Source: Caldicellulosiruptor saccharolyticus DSM 8903
Lineage (GTDB): Bacteria; Bacillota; Thermoanaerobacteria; Caldicellulosiruptorales; Caldicellulosiruptoraceae
NCBI RefSeq assembly: GCF_000016545.1
Contig: NC_009437.1
Span: 186,001-250,000, forward strand
Direction of reading: 5' to 3'
DNA: 64,000 nucleotides
Shown here: one piece after another, positions 8,878 to 18,151 of the stretch
Position numbering within the stretch: position 1 is the first letter of the stretch
Layout: each line of letters opens with the position of its first letter
The notes under the pieces: generated by a model
Databases searched by the model: none
Told to the model about the DNA's origin: nothing
The model's input: only the letters and a program-made list of their open reading frames with translations
Position numbers and translations under genes: made by a program

Positions 8878-9284
8878 ATGAAGTTTGATACTAATAAACA
8901 TTCAGTATTTCTACTGTACTATCATTTGATTTTGGTAACAAAATACAGAAAAGATGTGATAGATGAGAGAATTTCAAGAAGGCTAAAAGAAATTTTTGAG
9001 TATATTCAACCTAATTACAACATAACCCTGGTTGAGTGGAATCATGATAAAGACCATGTGCATGTTTTGTTCAAGGCAACTCCTACAACATCACTTTCCA
9101 AGTTTATAAATGCTTATAAAAGTGCTTCTTCAAGGCTTATAAAAAGGAATTTCCTGAAATTAGGCAAAAACTGTGGAAGGAATATTTTTGATCAAGAAGT
9201 TATTGTTTGCTGACAAGTGGTGGTGCACCGGTTGAAGTGATTAGAAAATACATTGAAAGTCAAGGTGAGAAAAGAAAGTGTTGA
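8878..9284 (+). pseudogene. tnpA: IS200/IS605 TnpA (Y1 HUH transposase), frameshifted and with a stop
   Basis: The N-terminal part is normal: NKHSVFLLYYHLILVTKYR and the HUH motif HVHVLF. One A is missing from the A-run at 9141-9145, which sends the frame to a stop after QEVIVC at 9213. In the original frame the sequence continues as LWKEYF, a TGA at 9189-9191 where similar proteins have Trp, then SRSYCLLTSGGAPVEVIRKYIESQGEKRKC. The catalytic tyrosine (codon 9249-9251, in RKYIESQ) lies beyond both lesions, so any product is inactive. The old stop at 9282-9284 overlaps the tnpB start. Confidence 0.85.
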
Positions 9285-10429
9285 AAGCATATAGGTATCG
9301 AATATATCCAACTAAAGCACAGGAAGAATTCTTTGAGAAGGCATTTGGTTGCTGTAGATTTGTATGGAACAAGATGTTAGAGGAAAAACTGGAAGCTTTG
9401 AAACAAGGTAAAAAAGTTCCAAGAATAACTCCAGCAAGGTATAAAAAAGAATATCCTTTCTTGAGAGAAGTGGATAGTCTTGCACTTGCAAATGTTCAAA
9501 TGAAGCAGGAAAAGGCATTCAAAGACTTTTTCAAAAACCCAAAGCATTTTGGAATACCAAAGTTTAAGAGAAAGAAAGACAAGCAGTCATATACAACGAA
9601 TAACCAACAAACAAAGAGCGGAAACGAAACAATTAGGGTAGACTTTGAGAAGGGGCTTTTGTATTTACCGAAGGTGAAAAGTGGAATAAAAGCAGTATTT
9701 CACAGGGAGTTTGAAGGAAAAATAAAATCGGCAACAGTTGTTAAGACAAAAGCAGGCAGGTATTATGTAAGCATACTTGTAGATGTGCAGGACCCAAGAA
9801 ATAAGGAGGTAAATCGAATTTTTGAGAATGAGATAACTAAACGAGAGAATTTCATCTGTGGGATAGATACAGGGCTTATAAGTTTTGTTACGATTGCAAA
9901 TGATACAGGGATTTCGAAAATTGAATACCCAAAGTATCTGATTAAAGCTGAGAAGAGATTAAAAAGGTTACAGAGGCAGTTATCAAGGAAGAAAGAGGGT
10001 TCTAAAAACTGGGAGAAAGCAAGAGAAAGACTTGCAAAGGAATATGAATATGTAAAGAACTCAAGGGAAGACTTTTTGCACAAGATATCTAAGACCATCA
10101 TAGACGAGAACCAAGTCGTGGTGGTCGAAAGTTTGAACGTAAAGGGATTATCAAGAACAAGATTGTCAAAGCACATTCTTGATAGTTCATGGTCAAAGTT
10201 TTTGAGATATCTTAAATACAAGGCAGATTGGTATGGCAGGAAAGTCATAGAGGCAGACAGGTCATTTCCATCTTCGAAAATGTGTAGCAGATGTGGATAC
10301 ATCAACAAAGAGCTAAAGTTGAAAGATAGAGTGTGGAAATGTCCGAAATGTAAAGCAGTCCATGATAGAGATGAAAATGCTGCAAAAAACCTGAAAAACT
10401 ATGGAATTGCTTATATAAGGAATCAGTAG
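9278..10429 (+). CDS. tnpB: TnpB RNA-guided endonuclease of IS200/IS605 element
   Basis: TnpB is the transposon-encoded RNA-guided nuclease related to Cas12. The 383 aa protein starts with the typical LKAYRYRIYPTKAQEEFF helix-turn-helix region. The split RuvC catalytic residues are all present: Asp196 (GIDTGL), Glu284 (VVVESLNVKG) and Asp365 (HDRDENAAKNL). A zinc finger CSRCG...CPKC lies between the last two. The GTG start overlaps the tnpA stop. It appears fully intact although tnpA is dead, so it may persist as a stand-alone nuclease with the omega RNA encoded just downstream. Confidence 0.93.
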   Translation: MLKAYRYRIYPTKAQEEFFEKAFGCCRFVWNKMLEEKLEALKQGKKVPRITPARYKKEYPFLREVDSLALANVQMKQEKAFKDFFKNPKHFGIPKFKRKKDKQSYTTNNQQTKSGNETIRVDFEKGLLYLPKVKSGIKAVFHREFEGKIKSATVVKTKAGRYYVSILVDVQDPRNKEVNRIFENEITKRENFICGIDTGLISFVTIANDTGISKIEYPKYLIKAEKRLKRLQRQLSRKKEGSKNWEKARERLAKEYEYVKNSREDFLHKISKTIIDENQVVVVESLNVKGLSRTRLSKHILDSSWSKFLRYLKYKADWYGRKVIEADRSFPSSKMCSRCGYINKELKLKDRVWKCPKCKAVHDRDENAAKNLKNYGIAYIRNQ

Positions 10430-10435
10430 GGTGGG

Positions 10436-10554
10436 GACCACCCGAATTTACGCCTGCAAAGACCTGGACCTCTACTGCTGGGAATACAATCCCAGTAGCA
10501 AGTCTGGTCGATGATGCAGGAAGCCTCCACCTCTTCAGGTGGATGGTAGTTCAC
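10436..10554 (+). ncRNA. Putative omega RNA (reRNA) scaffold at the right end
   Basis: In TnpB systems the guide RNA scaffold is read from the 3' end of tnpB through the right end, and the guide is the flanking DNA. Here several paired elements are visible: CCTGCA (10453-10458) with TGCAGG (10515-10520), GACC (10461-10464) with GGTC (10506-10509), CTACTG...GGGA with TCCC...TAG inside, and the right-end hairpin CCACCT/AGGTGG (10527-10542). The guide would start at about 10555. The 5' boundary is not known and probably lies inside tnpB. Confidence 0.6.
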
Positions 10555-10614
10555 AAAATATTGTAAAATAGAATAAGGCATATTTTTTTGTCAAAGGGGA
10601 ATTTTAAAAGCAAC

Positions 10615-12081
10615 ATGGCAAAATACAGATTGGGTCAAGAAAAAAGAGGAGTAGTTTTTAGGAAAACTCAAAAAGAGAAGAAAAGAAGGTTTAAAAGAAA
10701 ATATATACTTTACATCTTTGCTGCATGGATTTTGGCAAATGTACTTTTATTTTTGGTAAAAGAGTATCTTTCAAACTACTATTTTTCAACCCAGCTACCC
10801 GAACTTTCCCCGGAAAATTACAAAAAAATACTCATATTTGCACCACACTGTGACGATGAAACACTCTCATCTGCAGGTGTTATTCAAAAAGCACTTGCAG
10901 CAGGTAGCAAAGTTAAGGTTGTTGTGATGACAAACGGTGACGGTTTTACAAGAGCGGCTGGTCAAAACTTTGGCAAGATTAGATTAAAAGCCGAAGACTA
11001 TATTAAATTTGGATACCTTCGTCAAAAAGAGACCATTCATGCGCTTGAGGATTTAGGGGTTGACAGGAAGAATATCATTTTCTTGGGATACCCTGATAGG
11101 GGTTTGAGGTATCTTTGGGAAAAGTACTTTGACTCAAAAGTGAGCTATTTTAATCCCCTTACCCGAACCTTTCATAGTCCATATTCAAATTCCTATGAGA
11201 AAAATGTCCAATACAAAGGCGTAAACGTGGTGAAAAACATAGAGAGTATAATAAAGTCATTTGAGCCAGATTTGATAATATACCCATACTCACGTGACCA
11301 GCATCCTGACCATTGGGCCACATCTGCATTTGTAAAGTTTTCACTTCTACAGCTGGGATATAAAGGTGAAGAATGGCAATATCTTGTCCACAGAGGTGAC
11401 TGGCCAACTCCGTTTGGCAAGCACCCGGACATGTTTTTAGTACCACCATTTAAACTTGCGTTTACAGACACTAAGTGGTATCAGGTGCCACTTGATGGTT
11501 TTATGATAGAGAAAAAAGCAAACTCTATTTCAGATTATCATTCTCAGATAAAGGTTATGCGAGGGTTTTTAGAGGCTTTTATAAGACAAAACGAGCTTTT
11601 TGCAAAGCTTGGCAATAGCGTTGCCAAAAGGTATGAGGGTGACAACCTGTTTTCGCCTAAATATCTGGTAATGGAAGAACCAACGCATGATATATGGTCG
11701 CTTATTTTTGAAAAAGGTGCAGACATAGATAGTATCTATGCTGCACATGATAGCGAAAATATATATATTGGTATCAGAATGGTTGGGTCTGCAAAAAGAC
11801 TTATTAACTATTACCTTCACATTCGTGCATTCAAAGACCAAAAATATCTTGGAAGGATGTATATACAAATTTCAGGAAGTAAAATGAAGAGTGTAAAAAC
11901 TATGACAACTCCTCACTTTTCTTTAGACAATTCAGAATTCCAAAGAAACAAAAATTATATGAAGATAGTTTTGCCAAAGAAAGATTTACAAAACACAAAT
12001 ATGCTATTTTTAAGTCTCAGGACAGAGTTTTTAGGCCGTCAGCTTGACAGAAGCGCATGGAGGGTGATACAGCTAAAATAA
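10615..12081 (+). CDS. Membrane-anchored PIG-L family deacetylase
   Basis: A basic N-terminus and one transmembrane segment (about residues 31-50, YILYIFAAWILANVLLFLV) precede a PIG-L (LmbE) domain with the zinc motif APHCDDETL and the later RDQHPDHWA. This family removes acetyl groups from N-acetylglucosamine-type substrates; the actual substrate is unknown. After about residue 330 comes a second region of beta-rich appearance (YAAHDSENIYIGIRM) that may bind carbohydrate. The frame is open from TTG at 10588, but the AAAGGGG before the ATG at 10615 favours the latter. It lies immediately after the transposon. Confidence 0.82.
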   Translation: MAKYRLGQEKRGVVFRKTQKEKKRRFKRKYILYIFAAWILANVLLFLVKEYLSNYYFSTQLPELSPENYKKILIFAPHCDDETLSSAGVIQKALAAGSKVKVVVMTNGDGFTRAAGQNFGKIRLKAEDYIKFGYLRQKETIHALEDLGVDRKNIIFLGYPDRGLRYLWEKYFDSKVSYFNPLTRTFHSPYSNSYEKNVQYKGVNVVKNIESIIKSFEPDLIIYPYSRDQHPDHWATSAFVKFSLLQLGYKGEEWQYLVHRGDWPTPFGKHPDMFLVPPFKLAFTDTKWYQVPLDGFMIEKKANSISDYHSQIKVMRGFLEAFIRQNELFAKLGNSVAKRYEGDNLFSPKYLVMEEPTHDIWSLIFEKGADIDSIYAAHDSENIYIGIRMVGSAKRLINYYLHIRAFKDQKYLGRMYIQISGSKMKSVKTMTTPHFSLDNSEFQRNKNYMKIVLPKKDLQNTNMLFLSLRTEFLGRQLDRSAWRVIQLK

Positions 12082-12086
12082 CACCT

Positions 12087-12503
12087 TCATTGAGGAATTA
12101 GCTCTTCGTACTTGTAGGTAAATTCAATAAGCTTTGGCGCCATATAGATAGGGCTGTTTGTTCTAAGAGCAAGTGCAATTGCATCGCTTGGTCTTGAGTC
12201 TATGACAGATATGACATTATTGTAGTCCTTAAGATAAAGCTCTGCATAGTAAGTTCCATCTTTGATATCAGTGATTACAACCTTTTGAATTGAAATACCA
12301 AATTTTTGAAAGATGTTAACCATCAAGTCATGTGTGATTGGGCGTGGAAGTTGCTGCTTTTCAAGTGCAAGTGCGATTGACTGTGCCTCTAAAGGTCCAA
12401 TAAAGATAGGGAGTACCATTTTGTTGTTTTTGTCACACAGCAGGACCGCAAATCCCCCACCTTCTTGGAAGAATGCAACGTTTAAAACATACATCTCAAT
12501 CAT
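12087..12503 (-). CDS. Bifunctional nuclease (BFN/DUF151) domain protein
   Basis: The protein matches the DUF151 family: LPIFIGPLEAQSIALAL near residue 32 and VIDSRPSDAIALALR near residue 104. Related proteins have been reported to have nuclease activity; the physiological role in Firmicutes is not settled. The frame has an upstream GTG at 12515, but that GTG lies within the AGAGGTG ribosome site, so the ATG at 12503 is preferred. It converges with the PIG-L gene, with 5 bases between the stops. Confidence 0.85.
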   Translation of the reverse strand: MIEMYVLNVAFFQEGGGFAVLLCDKNNKMVLPIFIGPLEAQSIALALEKQQLPRPITHDLMVNIFQKFGISIQKVVITDIKDGTYYAELYLKDYNNVISVIDSRPSDAIALALRTNSPIYMAPKLIEFTYKYEELIPQ

Positions 12504-12544
12504 AGTGAATAGCACCTCTTTTAGATTGGAATAATTTACAACAA

Positions 12545-12590
12545 AGCAAAAGACCCCTTACTTTAATATTATGACACAAAGCAAGGGGTC
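12545..12590 (-). terminator. Terminator of the cadmium/zinc ATPase gene
   Basis: GACCCCTT (12552-12559) and AAGGGGTC (12583-12590) form an 8-bp stem with a long loop; on the minus strand it is followed by TTTTG. It sits just after the ATPase stop. Confidence 0.6.
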
Positions 12591-12611
12591 AAATAAAGAT
12601 TTTAGAAAAAA

Positions 12612-14708
12612 TTATTTTTGGTTTTTTAAAATTCTAAGTGAGTTCAAAATGGCAATTAAAGCAACGCCGACATCTGCCAAAACTGCCTCCCAAAGATTTG
12701 CAAAACCCAATGCACCCAAAGCCATAACTAAAAACTTTATAGATAGCGAAGTTGAAATATTTTGTATTACAACCCTGCGAACAAACCTTGAGATCTGGAT
12801 CAGATCCAGAATTTTAACAGTTGAATTTTCAAGGAGTATTACATCTGCTGCTGCAGTTGCAATGCTTGAAGCATTCTGCGCAAACGAAATTCCAACATCA
12901 CATACAGCCAAGGCAGGGGAGTCATTTATCCCGTCACCTACAAATACAACCGTTGCATTTTTAGCTTCCTTTTTAATCTGTTCAGCAATCTTTACCTTGT
13001 CTTGAGGAAGAAGATTCGAAAAAATTCCATCAAACTTAAGTTCACTTGCTAATTCTTCAGCAGCTTCCTTTTTGTCACCTGTCAGAAGATAAGTTTTTGT
13101 CTCCAGTTTTTTTAACAAATTCAATGTATCTTTTATATCTTGTCTGAGAAAGTCCTTCAAAACCACATATCCACAGAACTTGTTATCTACACCAACATAT
13201 ACTGCTGTTGAAGCAATAAAATCTTCTTTTATGTCAATCTTAACACCATTTTCTTCTAAAAACTCCTTTGTTCCAGCAATGACTTTTTTGTCATCTACAA
13301 CTCCTTCTATTCCTTTGCCAGGATACTCTTTTACTTCTTTTACTAACTGGGCATCAACTTTGACTTTAAATTCTTTGGTAACAGAAAGAGCAATTGGATG
13401 ATTTGAAAAACTTTCTATGTGGCAGAGAAGTTTTATAAACTCTTCATAGGATATATCTTTTGTCACAACTTTGTCAACTTTTAGGCTGCCTTGAGTGATA
13501 GTTCCAGTTTTATCAAAAAGAATAGCATAAATTTTCCTTGCCATCTTGTCAATGTATGTTGTCCCTTTTACAAGGATTGAAGCTTTAGATAGTCGTGCAA
13601 CCCCTGCAAAATAGGAAAGAGGCACAGATAAAACAAGGCTACACGGGCAAGAAATAATCAGGAATATCAGTGCCCTATAAACCCACTTGTCAAATGGCTG
13701 TGAAAACAAAAGTGGGGGTAAGAGTGCTACCAAAAGAGCAAAGAGCGTAACAATAGGGGTATAAACCTTTGCAAAAGAAGTAATGAACCTCTCTGTCTGT
13801 GATTTTTTAGATGTTGCATTTTCTACAATCTCTATTATCTTTGAAATTGTAGAGTCTTTGTAAAAGCTCTTAGCAAGCACTTCTATCGTTCCATCAATAT
13901 TTATTGACCCTGCAAAGACCTCATCGTTTTTTTTCACAGGAATTAGCCTTGACTCACCTGTGACTGCAGATGTGTCCAAAAAAGATCTACCTGCTGCTAC
14001 AACTCCATCAATAGGTACCCTTTCACCTGCTTTGACAATGACAATGTCACCAGGAACGATGTCTTTTGGATTTACCCTTTTTATTTCATTTTCAATCTTC
14101 AGGTTTGCATATTCAATTTCAAGGTTTTTCAAGGAATTTATAGTCTTCCTTGACCTTCTGATTGCTGTCTCTTCAAGCAGCTCGCCTGTTTTGTAAAGAA
14201 GCATAACAAGGACTGCTTCAGGATATTCTTTGAGCAAAAAGGCAGAGATTGTAGCAACTGTCATCAAGAAATTTTCATCAAAGACTTTTAATAGAAGTAG
14301 ATTTTTCAAAAACTTTTTTATTACATCTTTTCCCGCTAAAATGTATGCCAAAACAAAAAATATCAGCCCCCACCAAGTTCTTTTGTAAATAAAAAGTCCA
14401 ATTACAAAGAAGAGAATTGACAGAATTATCGAAGACAGATCTTTTATATCAACCACAGGCTTTTCGGCTTCTGCCTCTAAAACTCTCACGTTCGGCTCAA
14501 TTTCATTTACAATTCTTGTAACACTATCCAAAAAGAGTTTATAATTGTTAGGTGAGATTTCAGCTGTGAGCTTTTTTGTGACAAAGTTCAAATTTGCACT
14601 TTTGACAAAGTATAGGCTATTTACCCTTTCCTCAATTTTAGCTGCACAGTTTGCACAGGAAAGATTTTCTAATATGAGTTCAACCTTGCCATTTATCAAA
14701 TTTGCCAT
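12612..14708 (-). CDS. cadA: Heavy-metal P1B-type ATPase, Cd/Zn/Pb exporter type
   Basis: An integral-membrane pump for soft divalent metals. An N-terminal HMA domain has LSCANCAAKIEE (about residues 17-28). The transport site is SCPCSLV, the phosphorylation site FDKTGTIT, the HP-dipeptide is in SNHPIALS, and the hinge is GDGINDSPALA. The last membrane helix has the Asp of LADVGVALIAILNSL, typical of the P1B-2 (Cd/Zn/Pb) group rather than copper pumps. It lies 33 bases after a CadC-type repressor in one operon, which supports the metal assignment. The 698 aa length is normal. Confidence 0.9.
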   Translation of the reverse strand: MANLINGKVELILENLSCANCAAKIEERVNSLYFVKSANLNFVTKKLTAEISPNNYKLFLDSVTRIVNEIEPNVRVLEAEAEKPVVDIKDLSSIILSILFFVIGLFIYKRTWWGLIFFVLAYILAGKDVIKKFLKNLLLLKVFDENFLMTVATISAFLLKEYPEAVLVMLLYKTGELLEETAIRRSRKTINSLKNLEIEYANLKIENEIKRVNPKDIVPGDIVIVKAGERVPIDGVVAAGRSFLDTSAVTGESRLIPVKKNDEVFAGSINIDGTIEVLAKSFYKDSTISKIIEIVENATSKKSQTERFITSFAKVYTPIVTLFALLVALLPPLLFSQPFDKWVYRALIFLIISCPCSLVLSVPLSYFAGVARLSKASILVKGTTYIDKMARKIYAILFDKTGTITQGSLKVDKVVTKDISYEEFIKLLCHIESFSNHPIALSVTKEFKVKVDAQLVKEVKEYPGKGIEGVVDDKKVIAGTKEFLEENGVKIDIKEDFIASTAVYVGVDNKFCGYVVLKDFLRQDIKDTLNLLKKLETKTYLLTGDKKEAAEELASELKFDGIFSNLLPQDKVKIAEQIKKEAKNATVVFVGDGINDSPALAVCDVGISFAQNASSIATAAADVILLENSTVKILDLIQISRFVRRVVIQNISTSLSIKFLVMALGALGFANLWEAVLADVGVALIAILNSLRILKNQK

Positions 14709-14741
14709 CCCCTCTTGATGTTATTAATTTTTGTAAACAAA

Positions 14742-15104
14742 TCAAGCTTTTTCTGAAAGGTGCAAAAGCCCAAGCTCTAATATACTTTTTACATGGTCAT
14801 CGTTTAAGCTGTAATAGACCACTTTTCCTTCTTTTCTGCTCTTAACCAGCCTAAATGCCTTTAAAAGCCGCAGCTGGTGAGATATTGCCGACTGGGTTAC
14901 CTGAAGCAGCGCTGCTAAATCGCATACACACATCTCTGATATCAAAAGTGCGCTTAAAATCTTCACTCTTGTGGAATCAGAAAACACTTTAAAAAACTCA
15001 GATAGATCAAATAGCTTCTCATCATCAGGTAAATCTTTTTTAACCTTTTCAAGGATGTTCTGATGAATCACTGTGCATGAGCAAATTTCAAGCTTTTTTG
15101 ACAT
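14742..15104 (-). CDS. cadC: ArsR/SmtB-family metal-sensing repressor, CadC-like
   Basis: A winged-helix repressor of 120 aa. It carries two metal-site signatures of this family: the alpha3N-type cysteines (N-terminal CSC plus EMCVCDLA) and a full alpha5-type site with D-x-H-(10)-H-x-x-E spacing in the last helix (NDDHVKSILELGLLHLSE), the same spacing as in SmtB. It is therefore likely to sense Cd/Pb/Zn and repress its own operon with the downstream ATPase. A palindromic operator lies about 70 bases upstream. Confidence 0.9.
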   Translation of the reverse strand: MSKKLEICSCTVIHQNILEKVKKDLPDDEKLFDLSEFFKVFSDSTRVKILSALLISEMCVCDLAALLQVTQSAISHQLRLLKAFRLVKSRKEGKVVYYSLNDDHVKSILELGLLHLSEKA

Positions 15105-15170
15105 TCATTTCACCTCAAATCACTGGTGGATTGTTAAGCAAAACTAATTAAGATTCTATTTTAAAAAAAC

Positions 15171-15196
15171 ATATGAACAATTATTCATATGTTCAT
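15171..15196 (-). promoter_or_regulatory. Putative CadC operator
   Basis: ATATGAACAATTATTCATAT contains an inverted repeat (TATGAA...TTCATA), continued by GTTCAT. This matches the ATTCA-rich imperfect palindromes bound by SmtB/CadC-type repressors, and it lies upstream of the repressor gene. Binding is inferred. Confidence 0.7.
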
Positions 15197-15346
15197 TATA
15201 TATCTTTTTGTATTGTCTTGTCAACCACCGCAGGATTTTTAGCTTGAAAGATTGCGATATAATTTTGAAATCCTTGACGCAAAATCTTTTCAAATGCTAC
15301 ACTTGAAAAGAAGAGGATTGTAAAAATTTTTTTGGGGGTTTGACAG

Positions 15347-16624
15347 GTGAACCTTATACTCCTTACAATTGGCTATCCCCATCCTAAAAGGGATGTGTTT
15401 GTGGGAAACGAGATAGATTTTCTTTGTAAGGCTTTTGACACGATCTATATTCTGCCAGTTCAAGCGGGTAAGATTTTACCCAAAAAATTAAAAAACGGTG
15501 ACAAATACAAACTCCACGAAAAGGTAAAAGTGTGGGATGTTGAGCACACAATAAAGGATGTTTTATTTATTTCTCCAAGGCTAATAGGACTTGCAATAAA
15601 AGAAGCCTTTAAGGCAGTTTTTCAAAAAAGCACAATTAGGTATAAGATACTCTATCTTTGGATGATTTTTAGATGGATCTTTTTGACAAGCATAACATTG
15701 AAAAATCTTAGCAAACTATTTGAAGAAGAAGGAATTGACCCAAATGATACAGTCCTTTATTCTTACTGGTTTCACTTTCTGGCTTTAAGTATTGCTCTTT
15801 TTAAAAAGCCTGTTTTATTAAAGATCTCAAAAGCGCATGGCTCAGACCTGTACAGTGAACTTTTTCCTCAGCCCTGCAAAGAGTTTATAATAAATCACAT
15901 TGACAAAGTTTTTGCATGCTCAAAGATGGGTGCAGAATATATAAATAAAAGGTATAATACAGACAAAGCAGTCGTTTCATACCTTGGAACTTTCAATGAC
16001 TATGAAATAAACCTTAACAAGAAAAGGTCAAGGCCTTTTAAGATAGTCAGCTGTGCGAGGGTTGTGCCTGTCAAAAGGGTTGAAAAAATAGTGGATAGCC
16101 TTGAGAAAATAGAAGGTTATAAGATTTTATGGACACACATTGGAGATGGAGAGCTTTTTGAAAGTCTAAAAGAATACGCTCAGAGGAAGCTTTCTAAAAA
16201 AGAAAATATTACCTATAATTTCATGGGATTTTTGCCAAATAGTAAAATCTTAGACCTTTACGCAAAAGAAGATTTTAACCTGTTTGTAAATACAAGCTCA
16301 TCTGAAGGTCTTCCTGTTTCAATCATGGAGGCAATGTCGTTTGGAATACCTGTTGTGGCAACAGACGTTGGAGGTGTGCGTGAGATTGTAAAAGATGGAT
16401 CAAATGGATATTTGCTCGAAAAAGATTTCACAGAAGATGAACTTTCATCGCTAATAGAAAAATTTATTCAGATGCCAGAGGGTGAGTATCAGAGATTTTG
16501 CACTGAAGCACGAAAGACATGGGAAGAAAGGTTCAATGCTAAGAAAACATATGAGGAATTTGTATCTGAAATAGTAAGGCTTGCACAGTCAAAAAAGGGA
16601 GCTGAACTAAAGAATGGGGAATAA
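15347..16624 (+). CDS. GT4-family glycosyltransferase
   Basis: A GT-B fold, retaining glycosyltransferase of 425 aa. The C-terminal donor-binding half shows FVNTSSSEGLPVSIMEAMSFG, the E-x7-E motif of the GT4 family, followed by IPVVATDVGGVREIV. The N-terminal half (LTIGYPHPKRDVFVGNEIDFL) is the acceptor side. There is no signal peptide. The GTG start at 15347 follows a short AT-rich leader. Its 3' end overlaps the HAD hydrolase start by 11 bases. The sugar and acceptor cannot be told from sequence. Confidence 0.85.
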   Translation: MNLILLTIGYPHPKRDVFVGNEIDFLCKAFDTIYILPVQAGKILPKKLKNGDKYKLHEKVKVWDVEHTIKDVLFISPRLIGLAIKEAFKAVFQKSTIRYKILYLWMIFRWIFLTSITLKNLSKLFEEEGIDPNDTVLYSYWFHFLALSIALFKKPVLLKISKAHGSDLYSELFPQPCKEFIINHIDKVFACSKMGAEYINKRYNTDKAVVSYLGTFNDYEINLNKKRSRPFKIVSCARVVPVKRVEKIVDSLEKIEGYKILWTHIGDGELFESLKEYAQRKLSKKENITYNFMGFLPNSKILDLYAKEDFNLFVNTSSSEGLPVSIMEAMSFGIPVVATDVGGVREIVKDGSNGYLLEKDFTEDELSSLIEKFIQMPEGEYQRFCTEARKTWEERFNAKKTYEEFVSEIVRLAQSKKGAELKNGE

Positions 16625-17453
16625 TAAACTTGAGGTGTTATCTAAAGTAGATCTTTTTCTGCTTGACATGGACGGCACAATCTACCTTGGTGATAGGCTC
16701 TTTGAAGGCAGCAGGGAGTTTGTGCAGCTTTTAAAAGAAAATAATAAAGAGTTTTTGTTTTTGACAAACAACTCATCAAAAAGCTCTGATGACTACTTAA
16801 AAAAGTTATCAAAAATGGGAATTGAGATTGCAAAAGAAAACCTTCTCACATCGGGCCAAGCAACTGCTATTTATCTTAAAAGTATTGACCAAAGAAGTGC
16901 TGTCAGTGCATATGTTGTGGGGACGCAGTCTTTGAAAGATGAACTCAAAAGTTTTGGGATAAATGTTGTAGGTAGCATTGAAAAAGAAGATGTAGATTAC
17001 CTGATTGTTGGGTTTGACACAGAGCTTACCTACAAAAAGCTTTTGGATGCTTGCAAGCTTATAAGAAAAGGAGTGCCATTTTTGGCAACAAACCCTGATT
17101 TAGTTTGTCCTCTTGACGGTGGTGAGTACATTCCAGATTGTGGCTCAATTTGTATAATGCTTGAAAATGCAACAAAGAAAAAGCCTCTTTTTATAGGAAA
17201 GCCATCTTCGATAATTGTGGATGTCATCTCAAAATTCAAAAATGTTGAAAAGAGCAAAATAGCTATGATTGGAGACAGACTCTACACAGACATAAAGATG
17301 GCAAATGACAATGGAATGATTTCTATTCTTGTCTTGTCTGGCGAGACAACTTATGAGGATGTAGAAAAATTCCAGGTAAAGCCTACTTTGATATATAACT
17401 CAATCAAGGATATCTATGAGGATTTGAAAATTCTTTACAGGGGTGTAAAGTGA
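16614..17453 (+). CDS. HAD-superfamily IIA phosphatase (NagD/AraL-like)
   Basis: The nucleophile motif LLDMDGTIYLG (about residues 16-26), the Thr/Ser motif FLTNNSSK and the C-terminal MIGDRLYTDIKMA define the HAD-IIA group. These phosphatases act on sugar phosphates, p-nitrophenyl phosphate and nucleotides. It overlaps the upstream glycosyltransferase gene and is followed after one base by the HMCES-like gene, so the three probably form an operon. Confidence 0.88.
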   Translation: MGNNKLEVLSKVDLFLLDMDGTIYLGDRLFEGSREFVQLLKENNKEFLFLTNNSSKSSDDYLKKLSKMGIEIAKENLLTSGQATAIYLKSIDQRSAVSAYVVGTQSLKDELKSFGINVVGSIEKEDVDYLIVGFDTELTYKKLLDACKLIRKGVPFLATNPDLVCPLDGGEYIPDCGSICIMLENATKKKPLFIGKPSSIIVDVISKFKNVEKSKIAMIGDRLYTDIKMANDNGMISILVLSGETTYEDVEKFQVKPTLIYNSIKDIYEDLKILYRGVK

Positions 17454-17454
17454 A

Positions 17455-18084
17455 ATGTGTGGAAGATATCTATTTTTGCCAGATGAACAAATCGAAGAGA
17501 TAAAAAACATCTTACAAAGAATTAATCAAAAATTTTATGGTACACCATTTTTGGACAAACTCAAAATAGGAGAGATTTTCCCAACAGAGCTCGTCCCTGT
17601 AGTTGTTGCAAGTGAAGATGGGAAAGATGCTACAATTGCCCGCTGGGGTCTGCCTATTGAGGGCAAAAAGCAGGTGATAATAAATGCGAGGGCAGAGACT
17701 TTGCTTGAAAAGTGGACTTTCAAAAAGATAGCTCATCAAAGGTGTCTTGTTCCAGCAGTCGGATTTTATGAGTGGCAAAAGCAAGATGATAGCAAGCAAA
17801 AGCTTTTAATAAAGCCTCAGGACAGAAGCCTTTTTTACATGGCAGGGCTTTACGAGAAAATCAATTTAGGAGATGACACTGAAATTGATGCATTTGTAAT
17901 TATCACAACGCAACCAAATTTCCAAATTAAGCCAATTCATGACAGAATGCCAGTGGTACTAAAAAAAGAATATGAGGATTTGTGGCTTTTTGAAAAAGGT
18001 GATGAGAAAATCCTGAGGAAACTTTTTGAGACTGTGCTAAAACCATATGAGGGGGAAATGGAAATTGAAAAGATCAATGAATAA
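17455..18084 (+). CDS. SOS response-associated peptidase (HMCES/YedK family)
   Basis: The family crosslinks to abasic sites in single-stranded DNA to protect them. The catalytic Cys2 is directly after the initiator Met (MCGRY), and the other active-site positions are visible: Asn in INARAET, Glu in GFYEW and His in PIHDRMP. The 209 aa length is normal. It is the last gene of the short operon and precedes a stretch with only decayed sequence. Confidence 0.92.
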   Translation: MCGRYLFLPDEQIEEIKNILQRINQKFYGTPFLDKLKIGEIFPTELVPVVVASEDGKDATIARWGLPIEGKKQVIINARAETLLEKWTFKKIAHQRCLVPAVGFYEWQKQDDSKQKLLIKPQDRSLFYMAGLYEKINLGDDTEIDAFVIITTQPNFQIKPIHDRMPVVLKKEYEDLWLFEKGDEKILRKLFETVLKPYEGEMEIEKINE

Positions 18085-18151
18085 GGAGATAGATTTGCAT
18101 TTGTTCTAAAACATTGGGTTTAGGAATCTTTTGAAGTCCAGTATGAGAAAT

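Larger units (their letters stand above)
8789..10554 (+). mobile_element. IS200/IS605-family insertion sequence (tnpA broken, tnpB intact)
   Basis: The element has the classical layout of a Y1 transposase gene, an overlapping tnpB and subterminal hairpins instead of inverted repeats. Left end: TCCATCTT/AAGATGGA stem (8801-8820) flanked by CTGCAA (8789-8794) and TTGCAG (8827-8832), which also pair. Right end: CCACCT/AGGTGG stem (10527-10542) followed by ATGGTAGTTCAC (10543-10554). The exact cleavage points cannot be proved without an empty site; the limits given are the outer structured sequences. Because tnpA is disrupted, the copy cannot move on its own. Confidence 0.85.

Noticed and set aside
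9763-10308. 181-aa antisense open frame in tnpB
   Set aside because: It is a shadow of the conserved tnpB sequence with no ribosome site or family pattern.
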